From: Haematococcus lacustris
Taxonomy: Eukaryota > Chlorophyta > Chlorophyceae > Chlamydomonadales > Haematococcaceae
Reading direction: 5' to 3'
NCBI GenBank assembly: GCA_030144725.1
Contig: JASKMD010000018.1
Span: 1,150,824 to 1,214,823, forward strand
DNA: 64,000 nucleotides
The notes beneath the pieces are model-generated. The model had not been told where the DNA came from and searched no databases. It saw only the letters and a program-made list of their open reading frames with translations. The first letter of the stretch is position 1; each line of letters opens with the position of its first letter. The position numbers and the translations under genes are program-made. Shown in pieces: positions 42,001 to 53,639 of the stretch.

Positions 42001-42893
42001 GAGGCCACACCACTTACCAAGTCGAAATCCATGGCGCATACGCACGCCGACCTAGGCCCTGGCCCATTGTACGTGATGCTTTGGCTGGCAGCTTGCACGC
42101 GGACATTCGAGCTGGCGGCATCCGCTTCCGGCGCGTTGTCGTCACCATCGCCAGACGACGAGACACCTGCAGGTTTGGCGGCCGGCGGGGCCATCGTGGG
42201 GGGGCGGGTCAAAGGGGCAGCAGATGCCACGGCTGATGCTTCAGGCTCCGGAGCTGGCTCCCTAATGGCGGCGAGTGATGGTGCAGGCATCAAAACAAGG
42301 AGGGAGGCGTGGTGTAGGCTATAGCAGGGGCCATGCTGCTGGGGCAGTCACTGCTGGTGCTGGTGCTGGTGCTGGTGCTGGTGCTGTAGCTGGTGCTGTT
42401 GTGGTGCTGGTGCTGGTGCTGGTGCTGGTGCTGGTGCTGGTGCTGGTGCTGGTGCTGGTGCTGGTGCTGGTGCTGGCGCTGGTGCTGGTGCTGGTGCTGG
42501 TGCTGGTGCTGGTGCTGGTGCTGGTGCTGGTGCTGGTGCTGGTGATGATGATGATGATGATGCAGCCTGTAGTGCAGCAGCACTTGGGGTAGCAGCAACC
42601 TGAGGGGTGTGGGCCTGAAGTGCAGGAACTGCTGCAGCACTGCCAGATTGCGGACCGTCACCTCCGTTACTTTCGAACGCCGCAGTGCTGTTCGGCATTG
42701 CCAGAGCTCTCAAAAGCTGCTGTCTGGTGGGAGTACTGGTCGGGAGAGTTGCGGCATCACTTGCGGAAGGGGGAGCACCGTCCTGGCCAGATGCCGATGC
42801 CTGCCGAGCTGCTCCGGCGCTTGTCTGAGGCACAGGTAGTCGCGCGATGGCTGCTGTCGCCCAGACGATTAAGAGCAGCACTCGCGACGCCAT
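39010..42893 (-). CDS. Predicted secreted HAD-family hydrolase
   Basis: Minus strand. ATG at 42893 begins a signal-peptide-like segment (MASRVLLLIVWATAAIA). A low-complexity Ala/Pro region follows; the GGTGCT array there may be exonic or intronic, because that frame stops at 42348. Later exons: up to 42018, 41859-41729, 41340-41259, about 40790-40675, 39257-39010 (TAA). Joining 42018 to 41859 in phase 0 creates MDFDLT, the HAD motif I (DxDxT). IASAN in the next exon fits motif II, GRGDKS supplies the motif III lysine, and VALFDDMESNR is motif IV with the paired aspartates. The C-terminus is a Ser/Pro-rich tail. Spacing and order fit a small cap-less HAD phosphatase. Substrate is unknown. One or more exons between 41259 and 40790 (around MELSTLSTLTAAMP and PDVTYLH) could not be phased. 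Secretion to the cell wall or medium is inferred from the N-terminus. Confidence 0.65.
39287..40574 (+). repeat. (GGGGCA)n hexanucleotide array, ~214 units
   Basis: About 1.29 kb of ggggca in the last intron of the HAD-like gene, whose transcript therefore carries (UGCCCC)n. The intron is fixed by ESNR|RYATRL joining 40675 to 39257 in phase 0. Only two kinds of interruption are visible: a pair of ggggct units near 40296-40307 and one 'aggagc' near 40557. All six frames are open, producing spurious GRGRG, QGQGQ, APAPA and PCPCP ORFs. Confidence 0.95.
40930..41108 (-). repeat. Tandem duplication of a possible exon
   Basis: The segment encoding MELSTLSTL(T/V)AAMP occurs at about 41105-41060 and again at about 40982-40935, each followed by CTGCTGCAGCCTGCTGCTGC. 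The 5' copy has an acceptor (cccag|ctac); the 3' copy lacks one. They differ at a few codons. Either an exon duplicated with one copy decaying, or a repeat unit that includes an exon. Confidence 0.65.
42355..42545 (+). repeat. (GGTGCT)n array
   Basis: About 30 units near the 5' end of the HAD-like gene; in gene sense it reads AGCACC, encoding (Ala-Pro)n or (His-Gln)n depending on frame. It is followed by a GATGAT run. Whether it is translated is unresolved. Confidence 0.9.
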
Positions 42894-44790
42894 CGTAAAG
42901 GACTTAGATGCGGGCCTCGTGGAGGGTTGAGAGTGGGGCTTGGTGAGGCTGACAACCGATGCTGCAACTGCAGTGCTGCAGGCGCAGCCGGCCCGCTCAG
43001 CCGCTGATGGGGGCCGGTCGAGTGACCAACCGACGAAACAAACTGCCCGCTCGCCGCAGGGGCAGGAGGAATACCCCAGACGTAACGTAGCGAATTACGG
43101 ATGTGTAGTAGTGTCAACGAGGCGCCAATGGGCAAACGAAAGGACCAGATAGAGGCGGACATACGAAAGAGGCAGTTATCAGGTTTGCCTATATCCCTAT
43201 CCTCCTGTGGGCTCCTACACTTCTCCACGTTCTCCACGAGCGAGTGCCCGGTGTGTGTCCCTAACCTAGGTCCACAACCCTAGGAGTCGCTACAGCCCTA
43301 CCCCATCTACTTCTCCCCTCCCCCCTGACATCGCATCCCCTACTTAACAGCCAAGAGCAAGCCTCCTCACCATTCAACAACCTGCCGGAAGTGGCAAAGC
43401 AGCATCGCTTCGCATAAACCTGCCCTGCACCTTGTGCCAACCACCACCCCCTCCTATCAGTAAACGCACCAGACCATCAGGCCCAATTGTGTTCAAGGAC
43501 CTGCTTGTGCAGCCAACGTGGTATGCACATTGTGGCATGCACGACACATATTGTTGCTAAAGCAAAGGCTCCTGAACGTTTACAGCCCCTTAGCTGTCTC
43601 CGCTTTCAGTGCCTTTAAGCTTACTAGCAAAGTAACGATTTATTTAAAGGGCAAGGGGTGTGGCAGTAGCACTTTGGCCAGGCATCATGTTAGAGGCAGC
43701 ACATGCAGGTGGTCAATGTGGATGTGAAAAGGGGTGGTGCCAGGGGACTTTGCTATGGGGTGTGGAGGCCTTGCCCTGCCATGGGGTGCGAGTGGGGCCA
43801 GGTGAGAGGACACATGGTGCGGCGAGGGAGTGCATTTTGACGTCGCTTCAGTTGCCGCTGTATGACGGCAACGGCACCAGGTGGCAGGCCACACCTCATA
43901 TCTAAGAACGTTGTATATCGCAGCCACAGCACATACAGCATGCAACTCGGTATTTTGCAAACTACAAATGTGTTACACCTTTGACCTATACGCACGCATG
44001 CAGATTATGATACAACTCCCCCGCACCCCCCTCCCTCACGGGCCCAGTCTTCCCATCCATGCAAGGATGCAATGTGCCCTTCATGTGTGTCAAAAGTGCA
44101 TGCTGCAGCTTGCATGGCAACGCTTGGCTTGGCTTGGCTTGGCCTCGCCTGGCACACCATGCAGAGGTATCGCCACAAAGTCCCGCAGCTGCTGCTGCCA
44201 TGGGCCTCCACTTTGCAAGGCTCACCCAAACAAAAACGTTGTGCCCAAGGCTTCCTGAGGCCATTGCTCTCTACTCCAATCGCTCACATCCTACCACCTC
44301 CACACATGCCCCTCACATCCTTAGGTGCCACTCAGCTCTCTGGTCACACCCCTCCACACCCCATTGCCAAAATAGGACTGCACTCTGCCACCACCACATC
44401 TCCAAACACACTTCCCCTCACCACCTCCATCCCCCCTCCCCTCAGCCCCTTCCCTCATCCTGCTCGCATGCCCCTCCCACCCTCTCCAACCCCCTCCCTC
44501 CCTCTCATCAGGACCCCCCCCCTTTCCTCCCCCCTCCCTCTCCCCCCCTGCTGTGGATAGCCACTGGGACAGGGACACGAGGAACAGGCCCAGCCTGCAA
44601 GGCCCTGCTCACCCTCCTCCTCAGCTACCAAGCTCCTCCAGCACCTCTCTTCCCTTCCCTTCACCGCCCTCTCCCCATCCTTCACCACCCTCTGGCCCCC
44701 AGCCTCTCTCCCAGACCCCTCGCCCAGCCTCTCTCGCCCCTCCTCTCTCCCCCGCCCTCTCCCCCGCCCTCTCCCCCGCCCTCTCCCCCC
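42894..44790. other. Intergenic region
   Basis: Lies between the 5' end of the HAD-like gene and the 3' end of the PLATZ gene. Moderate GC to about 44200, then C-rich sequence (44400-44800) with short ccctctccccc repeats at 44750-44790. A GCTTG repeat sits at 44125-44147. No gene supported. Confidence 0.45.
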
Positions 44791-47700
44791 TCACAAGGCG
44801 CTCTGCCTAGGCGCTGTGCGCTTGCGCCTGCTGCCAGAGCTGCCCGCCACTGCCTGGGCCTGAACCAGGGGGGCCTGAGCCTTGCCCCCCCGCCCCCCCT
44901 CCTGCCCCACCCAGGACTGGACCAGGCTGTCGGACAGCAGCTCGCTGTCAGAGCTGCCCACGGTGCTGGCCCCCACCCAGCCCTGGATGCACCCCAGCCG
45001 CTGGAGGCCCCAGCTGCTGCTGCGCTCCCCCCTCGCCATGGCCGTGCCACTGCTGCCGCTGCTGCCGCTGTTGTCGCTGTTGCCGCTGCAACAGGCACTG
45101 GGCCACCGCCCCGGCTCAAGAAATGCAGGTGCAAGGGGGGTACTGGGACAGGGAGGGGAGGAGGGGGAGGGGGTGGTGAGCAGGCCAGTGGTGCTGCCCT
45201 GACTACCTTGGCTGTGGCCCTGGCCTTGGATCTTGAGGTGGGACTGGGGCTGGGGGCCGTCCAGGGTGCCCTGCTGCTCTTGTCCCGGGGAGGAGGAGGA
45301 TGTAGGGGCGCACCGGGCACGCCTGCAGGCCAGGTGGGGGGAGGTGGGGGGTCCAGGCATGGTTAGGTCATGGCATGCGCCCATGTGGCAGGGCATGGAG
45401 CGGGGCATGGCATGACAAGACGCTGGGTGGGGTGGGTGAGCGAGTGAGGTGGGGTGGGGCTGCGGTCGGTGGGTGGGTGGGTGAGTGGGTGGGTAAGCAA
45501 GTGAGGCGGGGTGGAGCGGGTCAAGCTAAGCATGCCAAGCTCGTGGCAGTGCATGAGGCCATCCTAGTCACTAGTTGCTGCGCTGTGCCCCGCCACTCTC
45601 CAGCCAGCAGCACCTGCACCACTGCTCCGTATGAATGGGTCAGGGTTACAAGTGGGCCTGACCCTGACCCTTGTCCCCCACTTTCCAGCATACCCCTGAC
45701 CCTTGCCCCCTAACCTTCGGCATAGCCTTGACCCTTGCCCCCTCCGTCCCCATACAGGTTGGACCCCCCCCCCCTCCTACTCACTTGCAGGGGGGTTGCA
45801 GATCCAGGTACTGCTGGCCCGCTGGCCCACTGCCTGCAGGCATCATGTGCCCAGTAGTGCCAGCCTCGCCTGACGACCCGCCCTCCTCTTCCTTGCTGCT
45901 ACCGCCGCCGCCGCTGCCACTGCCACACCCACCACCCCTGGCCTGTAGCCCTGGGCTGCTCTCATCACAGTCGCGCTCCCGGCCTTTCTGCACCAAGAGA
46001 CCCAGGGAGGCCTCCAGACCATGATGGTTGGCCTGGGCCAGGCGGCAGGCTGGCCGCCACACCCCCTGGCTGCCCTGGCTGCCCTGGCTGCCCTGCTGCC
46101 CCTCTGATGCCACCGGCTGAGACTGCCGGCAGGCGGCAGCATGGAGCTCAGCCAGCTCCCCTTGGCCTCCAGCCACCTGCCCCTCCTCCACTCCTGCCAT
46201 CCCCACCTGACCCTGGCTCTGGCCCTGGCCCTGGCCCTGGCCCAAGCCTGAGCCTGGTGCCCAGGAAGCTGCTGCCGCTACTGCTGCTGCTGCCGTCTGG
46301 TTGTGCAGAAGGTTCAGGAGCACCTCCCACCCGAGGCCCATCGGCAAGCTGGCAGGCGGCTGGGGCTGGGCCAAGGCAGCAGCAGCAGCAGCAGCGGCAG
46401 CAGCAGGCCCCAACATGCCGAGGAAGGGGTGGCTGGGGATTGGGGCAGCCAGGCCTGCGGGTGGATGAGGGGGTGGGGTGCCTAACATCGCCGCCATCAA
46501 CTGCGCATGGAGGAGGCTGCTGGGGGTGAAGGCGGAGCAAGGGGTGGCAGCTGGGGTGGCAGCGGCACTGAGCTGGTGGTTGTGGGGCATTGCCAAGGGG
46601 GCAGGGGGGCTGTGTAGGCTCCCTGGTATCAACGCCTGGCTGCTGGCTGGCCACAGCCCCCCCAAGCCTTGGGGCAGCAGGTGGGGGCCCAGCAGCTGCA
46701 GCAGAGCAGCAGGGTGCCAGCTGGGGGGGTCCCAGGGGGTGGGTTGGCTGGGTATAGTCCCCCACAGTGGAGGGAAGGCCATGCCTGCAGCCCATGCAGC
46801 AGCAGCAGCAACAGCAGCGGCAGAGGGACCAGGGGGGAGAGGGGCGAGGCGCTGGGCCAGCAGGTGTTGGATGGCGGTGCTGCCCTGGCTGCAGCTGCCT
46901 GGCTGTGCCCAGGGAGGGGCAGTGCCCAGGCTGCCCTGCAGTGGCAGCGTAGGGTCAGGACCAGGCAGCTGCTGGCAGCCAGAGTGGCTGGAGGTAGGAC
47001 AGGGGGGGTGGCCAGCTGGCAGGGGCAGGGCAGGGGGCTGGTTGCTGGCAGCAGGGGATGCCAGCAGTCCAGCCGCCTCGCCAGGCTGGGCTCTGTCCCC
47101 TGGAGGAGGGGCGTTGGTTGCGCTGCCGGGCTGGGAGCTCAGCTGCAATGGCGCTGTTGCCGGCCTGAAAGCTGGCCCCAGGCTCAGCAGGCCCCCGCCT
47201 GCAGCAGCAGGGCCCCCCCGGGTGGCGGAGGTGGAGGCGGTGGGGGGGTCGGCCCATGCGGTGCCCTGCCGCATGGCCGCCACCTTGCATGCCAGGGAGC
47301 AGTAGGCTGCCCCTTCCCTTAGGTGTCGGGCGCAGGTGTGGCAGGTGTCGGGGTCGCCGGCTGCGCCCTGCTTGGCCTGGGGCCGCACGTTGAGGAACAC
47401 GACCTTGGCCTGGTTGATGATATAGGACTGCACCCCTGTGGTGTCCACAAAGGGCTGAATGTCGGTGGTGCGCACCACGTCACAGTACACGTAGCGCCGG
47501 ATCTGCGGCCAGGCAAGGCAAGGCCAGGCAAGGCAAGGTGGAGGGAGCAGCTGGCTTAGGGTAGAGCTGAGCTGGGTGGGGCAGGCAAGGCAGGGTTAGG
47601 GTGACGCCTGGGTGGGGTGCAGCCAGGCTGGAAGGGGTCAGCGTGGGTGGGGATAGGCTGAAAGGGGCGGGCCAGGTTGATCTGGGTCAGGTTGGTCTGG

Positions 47701-48229
47701 GCCAGGGGCTGAACACTAGAGAAGACACAGCAGCTTTTTTTGGCTGGCAGAACCGTTCTAGAGGAAGAGCAGTGGCGGTGAGCATAGTGAAGGATGGCTG
47801 TGACGTCGCACCTGAATCACTTGATGACCCTGGTGTTGGCAAATGCAGTGCTGGCACAGCCCAACTGGTTGCTGCGCGCAGGTCGTACAGAAGAAGGTGG
47901 CCTGCGGTAAATTTCAGCCGCAGCGACATTAGGACACCGCTGCCCCGATGAACATTCAACATGCCCGCGACATCGCCACACTGCTGACATTGCACTGGCT
48001 AGAAGCCTACCTCGCATTTCTTGAGGTGGGTGTGCACGCCGCAAGGGCCGAAGAAGGGTGTGTCTAGCATCAGCTCGACCCAACTTGGCACGGACTGCAC
48101 GGATGACTTGCACTGAACCAATGCGATGTCAATAGGAGTGGCAGGGTATGCAGCGTCTGGATTGCTCAAGGCCCTGCGAGCCACAGACAACTTGATATTT
48201 TCTGGGATTTGCAGATATATCACAACCAT
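44791..48229 (-). CDS. PLATZ-family zinc-binding transcription factor
   Basis: Minus-strand exons: about 48229-48011, 47901-47812, 47502-45785, and 45322-44791 (or split once more); phases agree. Exon 1 carries SWVELMLDTPFFGPCGVH and THLKKCE. Exon 2 is ATFFCTTCAQQPVGLCQHCICQHQGHQVIQ in two parts, the Cys/His zinc-binding core (C..C and C..C..H..H). Exon 3 opens IRRYVYCDVVRTTDIQPF, then TGVQSYIINQAKVVFLN, RPQAKQ and finally CHTCARHLREGAAYCSLACKV. This order is the plant PLATZ domain. After it come about 450 residues of Gln/Gly/Pro/Ala-rich sequence and a C-terminal basic cluster (GSRRKRTAPRQSAL) that could be a nuclear signal. PLATZ proteins bind A/T-rich DNA and mainly repress transcription. 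The ATG at 48229 is open to doubt; an acceptor near 48113 would allow an upstream exon. Confidence 0.88.
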
Positions 48230-48513
48230 TGTAGCAATTGGCCGTGGTGGGAAAGGAGAGGATATCGCTGGCCCTAAGGGCTGTTCGCCTGGCAGCGGCG
48301 ACCGGAAAGCAAGAAGATATCAACGTGGCACTCACAATGCTGCGTCAAGGGGAGGTAAATGCAGGGTGGACGGCATTGTGGAGGACGCGATAAGCACTCC
48401 CTGCAAGCAGCTCAAATCCGCTCTGAATCTTCTGAACGAATGCCGTGTCTGCAGCATGCTGTTTACCTCGACGCCTAGCATACGGTTGCGCTAACGGGTT
48501 CCTTTAGGATTGC

Positions 48514-48556
48514 GCTGAGGGCTGCAATCTGAGGGATGTGGCTGGGCTTGTGGGGC
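48514..48556 (+). repeat. Shared element segment
   Basis: The words 'gctgagggctgcaatctg' and 'ggatgtggctgggcttgtgg' recur in the same orientation at 55196-55241, just upstream of the decayed element gene on the minus strand. Probably an element end or its adjacent sequence. Confidence 0.6.
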
Positions 48557-49759
48557 GCGCAAGATAGTGCAATTGAGCTGTTCGTTGATGCAATAACTAC
48601 GTCGATCGACTCGCTGCGGATAAGTGCGGATGGCGTTCAACACTAGATTTTGTGCTCCATGTCAAGTTTTGATCCCTACAGCCCTCATGCAACACCAGAA
48701 TATAGCCTGCTGCTGCTGCCCATGCTGCTCATGCACTACAGCCTGCTACTCCTGCTGCTGCTCGGCGGTCGGATGGCGTTGTGCTCCATGTCAATGTTTT
48801 GCAGTTTTGCGGCCAAATATGAGTTAAAGGAGGGAGCGGGTCAGGCTCCCCGGGTCCCTTGGAGCAGGACACAAAAGCTTCGCTGCCTATCCCCTCCTTG
48901 AACATCACTGGAGTGTTCTTAAGCATGCGGGGGGAGCAGGGTTAGTGGGTCGCCTCTTCTTTGGCTTGGTGGTGGGAGCATTAGCCCGCTCTTGTGCACC
49001 TCTTGCACCTATTCAACACCTTACCTGGCTCCATTGACCCTGCTCGACAGCCGGATTATGGTTGACCTGTAAGTTGCAAGCCATGTTAGCTCTTACTGTT
49101 TGTCCCATGCACAAGCCACGTGCAAGCAATCGGACGTCTGCCGCCCCAGGCTCCCTTTTTCATGCAACACCGTCAAGCCCGCGCACTGATTGTACACTAC
49201 AGTTACAGGTCAATGGCATGGGGTAAGACAAAGGCCTGCATCAAATGTGTAGAGGTCGTTGTGTTGAGGTGTGCACAAGTGCATGAAGTGCACAAGTGCA
49301 CAAGTGCATGAAGTGCACAAGTGCATGAATCTGCTCACCACCCGTACACCACGGAATATCACCCACCACGTGTTCCTGTCAACTGAGGATAGATATCTCA
49401 CTCTCGCCTCCTCCTTCTTTTCTCTAAATGGAAATGACTACACAGCGCTGTGACTGCGTCATGCAGCTGGTGGTTTGTCTTGGCGCGGCTGGCATTGACA
49501 CCCGGGGAGGCTGGGGTGCTGACACAATGCTGCAAGCTTGCTGCAAGGTACTTGCCCAGGCCCGCAGCGGTTGAGTTCTGCATCAGCTCAACAGTGGATA
49601 CCCAGCCGCCCTGTGAGTAGCAGATGTGAGGACAAACGCAAGCCCACCAGGCCTGCAGACTGAAAGCCCCCAGCAGGGCAGGTACATCACTGCTCCGTCC
49701 AGCATGGAGCCAGCAGCGCGACCAGCCTGATGTGGTGCCCGGTACTGGCCTCGCACATC

Positions 49760-49990
49760 TTGCCACCGCCCCCATGCAGCCAGGAAGCCAATAGCCTTAA
49801 GGCCTGGGCCCAGCACTGACCTGCCAGCCAAGCGCAGCAAGGGCACTAAGGCTGGGTATGCAGCTGAGCCCATGCAGCCTGCCAAGGGTACAGGCCAAGG
49901 CAAGGGCAAGGCTGCCAAAGCCAAACTGCCTGGCATGTGGTGGACAGTGACTGCAATGCAGCTTAACATGCCACTATGCAGCTGGCCCAG
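49760..49990 (+). pseudogene. Relic of a repeat-family protein with a VDxDCNAA motif
   Basis: Plus-strand frames read KGTGQGKGKAAKAK then LPGMW; a +1/-1 shift continues VVDSDCNAA followed by a stop. The first half matches, at DNA level, the segment at 53725-53830 (both carry 'cagccaggaagcca', 'gcctgggccca.cact' and 'cctgccagccaagcgca'). Stops and shifts show it is dead. DxDxNAA resembles the last RuvC motif of TnpB/Fanzor proteins (DRDxNAAxN), but without a catalytic core this is only suggestive. Confidence 0.45.
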
Positions 49991-50284
49991 GGCCACGTCC
50001 CACTGAGTTGTGCAACTGGGGTTGTTCCGCTGCTCTCAGCTCCTAGCGCCAGTCAGGCCTCTCCCTGCCAGCCCCTGCCAGCCTCCCAGCTAGTACCAGC
50101 CCAGCCATGTCCAGTAGCAGCCAGCCAGCCCCTCCCAGCTGCCCAGCCATGCCAGAGCTGAGCAGGCCAGGCTCGGACTGGGTGTACAAACCAGTCAAGG
50201 CTCCGTGGCGCAAGTGGCGGCGCAAGTGGCGATGATAGCCAGCTACAGCTAGTCAACTCCACCATGATGTACTGAATCTTTCGC

Positions 50285-50286
<2 letters not shown>

Positions 50287-50322
<36 letters not shown>
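50287..50322 (+). repeat. (GT)n dinucleotide repeat
   Basis: About 18 uninterrupted GT units in an intergenic setting. Confidence 0.95.
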
Positions 50323-50324
<2 letters not shown>

Positions 50325-50784
50325 CAATAGCTGTAGGAGCTTTAAGTAGTAATGGTGGCACACACCCCAGGTAGGCGTAGGTGAAGTGGGCATTAGGTAC
50401 ACTAGCAGTCATGAGCTGGCAGCCTGTGTTTGATCAAGACTCTTACTGTACTTTGGAATAGCATGAGGGCTGTAGGGATGAGCCTTGCGCCATGGACCAT
50501 GGTGGGACGATCATCACTCCATGAATCTCTCGGGAAACCCAAGCTGCTTGTAATAGGCCACCTCCCGGCCACCTCCCCCCTTGTCGCTAGTGAGGGGCTG
50601 TACGGATGAGGTCGAACAAAAGTCTGAGTCGGGGTACAGAACTTGTTCCTGACACACCACAAGTATGGCACAACTGTCAACTGCGAACTGGCCAGCAGGG
50701 CGCAGGGTGGCTTGTATGAGTGAAGGCGGCAAGCAAGTTCCAAATCCCTGACATTTTGTGCATCAGTGTTTTTTTAGCAGTGCA

Positions 50785-50832
50785 TGAGGGCGACACTATG
50801 AGGGCGACACCATGAGGGCGACACTATGAGGG
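50785..50832 (+). repeat. 18-bp tandem repeat, three copies
   Basis: 'gagggcgacactat', 'gagggcgacaccat', 'gagggcgacactat' in tandem, 18-bp period including the joining 'ga/gg' bases, ending at 'gagggtatc'. Confidence 0.85.
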
Positions 50833-51237
50833 TATCAGGTTTGGCGTGTGGGTTTTTAGTTGTTTCTGTATAGGATTGGCGTAAGGCAACCCTCGCCTCC
50901 AGCGGCACTAACGAGACCTGGAGCCAGAGCAACAACACGAACATACTTGGGAAAGCACTCTGAACTTTGATGCCTGGCGCTGGGGAGCGGGCCAGCTCTC
51001 CAGGACCTCGCTTGAATTACGGTCCGTTGCCATATCCGCACAGAAACAACAACTAGTAGTCCTCAAGGGGCTCCTCTGCTGCCTCCCAGGGCTGCACGAG
51101 ACCGCAGTGCGATGTGATGTGACCCAGAAGGCGAGCAACATGTAACAAGTCTTGACATGTTCGTGCAGCCCTATCGAGGACTGGAAGGTCTTCAGATAAA
51201 TCATTACAGACCCGTTTCTTTGCCTAAATTACTACAG

Positions 51238-53599
51238 GTTCGACAGGCTAAGGCGGACGTCTTGTGCAGCAGCCAGCCAGACATCCTTGGGCTGAAGGGT
51301 CCTCAGGTGAGACAGCCCGCTTGACACACAGGACTCACATAACTTCCATAACGTCCTGAGCACCAGCAGAGGGACAGCGGCATAAACCAGTCTGTGGAGC
51401 AATGATGAGCTAGTGTCTCAACCCTTTTATCACCACGACGTGCTACAAGCTCCATTCTGAACAGTACCATAGACCATTTCATGACTTTCATAAGTCAAGC
51501 TGGCACTCACAAGGCTGGCGAGTGGACATTGTCGGGCTGCCCCTGGTGGTGCTCACCTCTTTGACCAGCACCACCCTCCTCCTCCGACCCACTGATCAAA
51601 TCCACCCCTGCAGCACTAATAGGGCATGGCCAGGACGCCTGCAAGATCAACCACAGGCAACCGACAGCATTTGTAGAACACCTGCAAGACACCCCTGCAG
51701 CACTGCTGCACGCTTTCTGTACTCACACACCCATTCGTGAGCGCACTGCGGCCCCAGTGTGACCAGTGTGGCCAACCCAGTGTGACCAACCCAGTGTGAC
51801 TAACCCAGTGTGTTCACCCCTCACGCCCCATGTGTGTCCAGCCCCATGTGGCCGCCCTGTGTCTGTGTCCGCAGTGGCAGCCCAGTGTTCATGTGAGCCC
51901 AGCCAAGTTCCCCACCGCAGCCTCCGACCTGGCCCTGACCAACACCCTGCACCCGGGGCTGATCAACCCTCACGACTTCCGCACCCTTGCTCGCACGACA
52001 CACGTGCCCGGCAGCCCACACACCGCAGCCCTGCTGCCACGCAGCACAGCAGGCAGCGGCGGCTGGAACACCAGCACTTACTATGAGGCTGGGGAGAGGG
52101 AGAGAGGGGTGAGAGAGACCACCCAGCGCAGCCTCAGCGCCAGCAGGGCTCGCAACCAACAGCTGCTGGGCAACGGGACCTACACCTCGCCGGTGCAGCG
52201 GGCAGTGCAGGTGGGGTGAGGAATCCTGCGGGACTGGGGCTGGGCCAGGTCACAGGCAGGGCGGGGGGCCAGGGTGGGTCAGGGTGGGCCAAGGATCTGG
52301 AGGAGTGTGGAGGGGGCATGTCGTGCAGCCGCCTGCACATTGTGAGGCTGGCAGCGGCCCAGAGCTCCCAGCTGGCTATTGGGTAGGTGTGGCTATGTGC
52401 GATTATTGTGTAGGTCTAGGCTGTGCGTGTCTACTGTGACTACTGTGTAGGTCTAGGCTGTGTGTGTCTGCTGTGACTACTGTGTAGGTGTGGCGTTGTG
52501 TGACGACTGTGTAGGTGTGGCTGTGTGAGGGTGCAGGTGGGGCAGCGGGTGCGTGAGGCCAAGGCCGAGGCGGGCGAGGACCTAGCTGCCCTGGAGGCCC
52601 GCTATGGCAAGGAGGGCGCCCAGGTGGGGCACAGGCAGAGGCAGGCACTGCGGGTGGTATGGCCAGAGGCAGGCAGGCTGGGGCTCAGCAGCCAGTAGGC
52701 TCAGCTCCACAGCAAGAGACCCTGGGCAGCTGCACAGCAGGGTACCCTCAGCAAGATGCACAGCAAGTGAGCTGGAGCAGTGGTGTCTTACCGCCTGGGC
52801 TGCGCCCTGACCCCCCCGCGGAGGGATCTAAAGGTGTTGGCATGACAAGCATGCCCTTGTGGGGTCCCACCAACCCTAGCCAAGTGTCCAGGCGCACTCA
52901 CGATAAATAAGGACCAGGTGTTCAGGACCAGGTGTCTGGGTCAAATGAGGTTAGCATGGGTCAGGGCCAGGTGAGGGTCATCTCCACCTGACGAGCAGCC
53001 CCCTTTTCACCTCTCTACAGGGCCCCCTCTTCAGCTTTCTCTTCCTTCTGCAGCGCTAGACAACGCTTACAGCTGGGATGGTGCTCAGCACACGCTGCTG
53101 TGTGACACACTCTTGTTCCTGAGCCCTTGGCAGGCCCAAGCAGCATGACACAGCAGCAAGCTGTACATGCACAGTGAGACATAGCCTTACCACCTGCTGT
53201 GATGTGCCTCAGCACCCAACACCAAGAAGCCTGTTAGAGATTCCCTATTGCATCTCACTTGTTGCCCGCTGGGCTTTGCTTCCTCCCTCTCCCAAGTGCC
53301 TTGTGTGCTGCTGACATGGATTTGAGCTGACCTGCCAACACGTCCCTGACCTGACCTGACCCAACCTGACATATAGCCTACACTTGTCTGTCCTCCCCGT
53401 GCAGGCCTTGCTCCTGAGTCTCAGCAAAGCCTCCCCCCAACCCACCAGATCAACCACCCGGGCGCGGGCCAGCCCTGCCGACCTGAAGGCTGTGCTGCAG
53501 CTGCCTGACCTGCCTGCTGCGGGAGAGGAGTGGGACAGCCGGCCTGACACAGCCTCTGGCCCAGGGGAGCAGCAGGCCAGGGGTGGGGCAGGGGCATAA
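51238..53599 (+). CDS. Conserved-looking protein of unknown function (5' end unknown)
   Basis: Four plus-strand exons, all phase 0 at both ends: 51238-51306, 51875-52210, 52537-52623, 53405-53599 (TAA). Each is bounded by CAG acceptors and CAG|GT(G/A) donors. They encode at least 229 residues, with possible further exons before 51238 and between 51306 and 51875. Features: VRQAKADVLCSSQPDI; a segment with SPAKFPTAASDLALTNT and NPHDFRTLARTTHVPG; a Tyr/Thr-rich stretch around STYYEAGERERG; a short helix VGQRVREAKAEAGEDLAALEAR; and a low-complexity acidic C-terminus. No domain is recognised. The exon starting with VGQRV resembles the start of the first exon (VRQAK), perhaps by exon duplication. 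Many algal proteins of this look are axonemal, but nothing here proves it. Confidence 0.6.
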
Positions 53600-53639
53600 C
53601 CATGCCAGGGGTGTGAGAAGGGTGAAGTAGCTGCTGGTT

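Larger units (their letters stand above)
48230..51237. other. Repeat-rich region with element relics
   Basis: Holds dispersed-repeat copies at 48670-48710 and 50398-50482, a shared segment at 48514-48556 (matches 55196-55241), a decayed element protein at 49760-49990, a CAAGTGCATGAAGTG tandem repeat at 49270-49328, (GT)n at 50287-50322 and an 18-bp repeat at 50785-50830. Lower GC than the genes. No intact gene was recognised. Confidence 0.5.

Noticed and set aside
44059..45366. 435-residue plus-strand ORF
   Set aside because: Antisense to the PLATZ 3' exon and C-rich spacer; composition is Pro/Ser/Ala noise with no splice support.
46478..47322. Plus-strand ORFs of 217-275 residues
   Set aside because: Antisense to the PLATZ exon with the recognisable domain.
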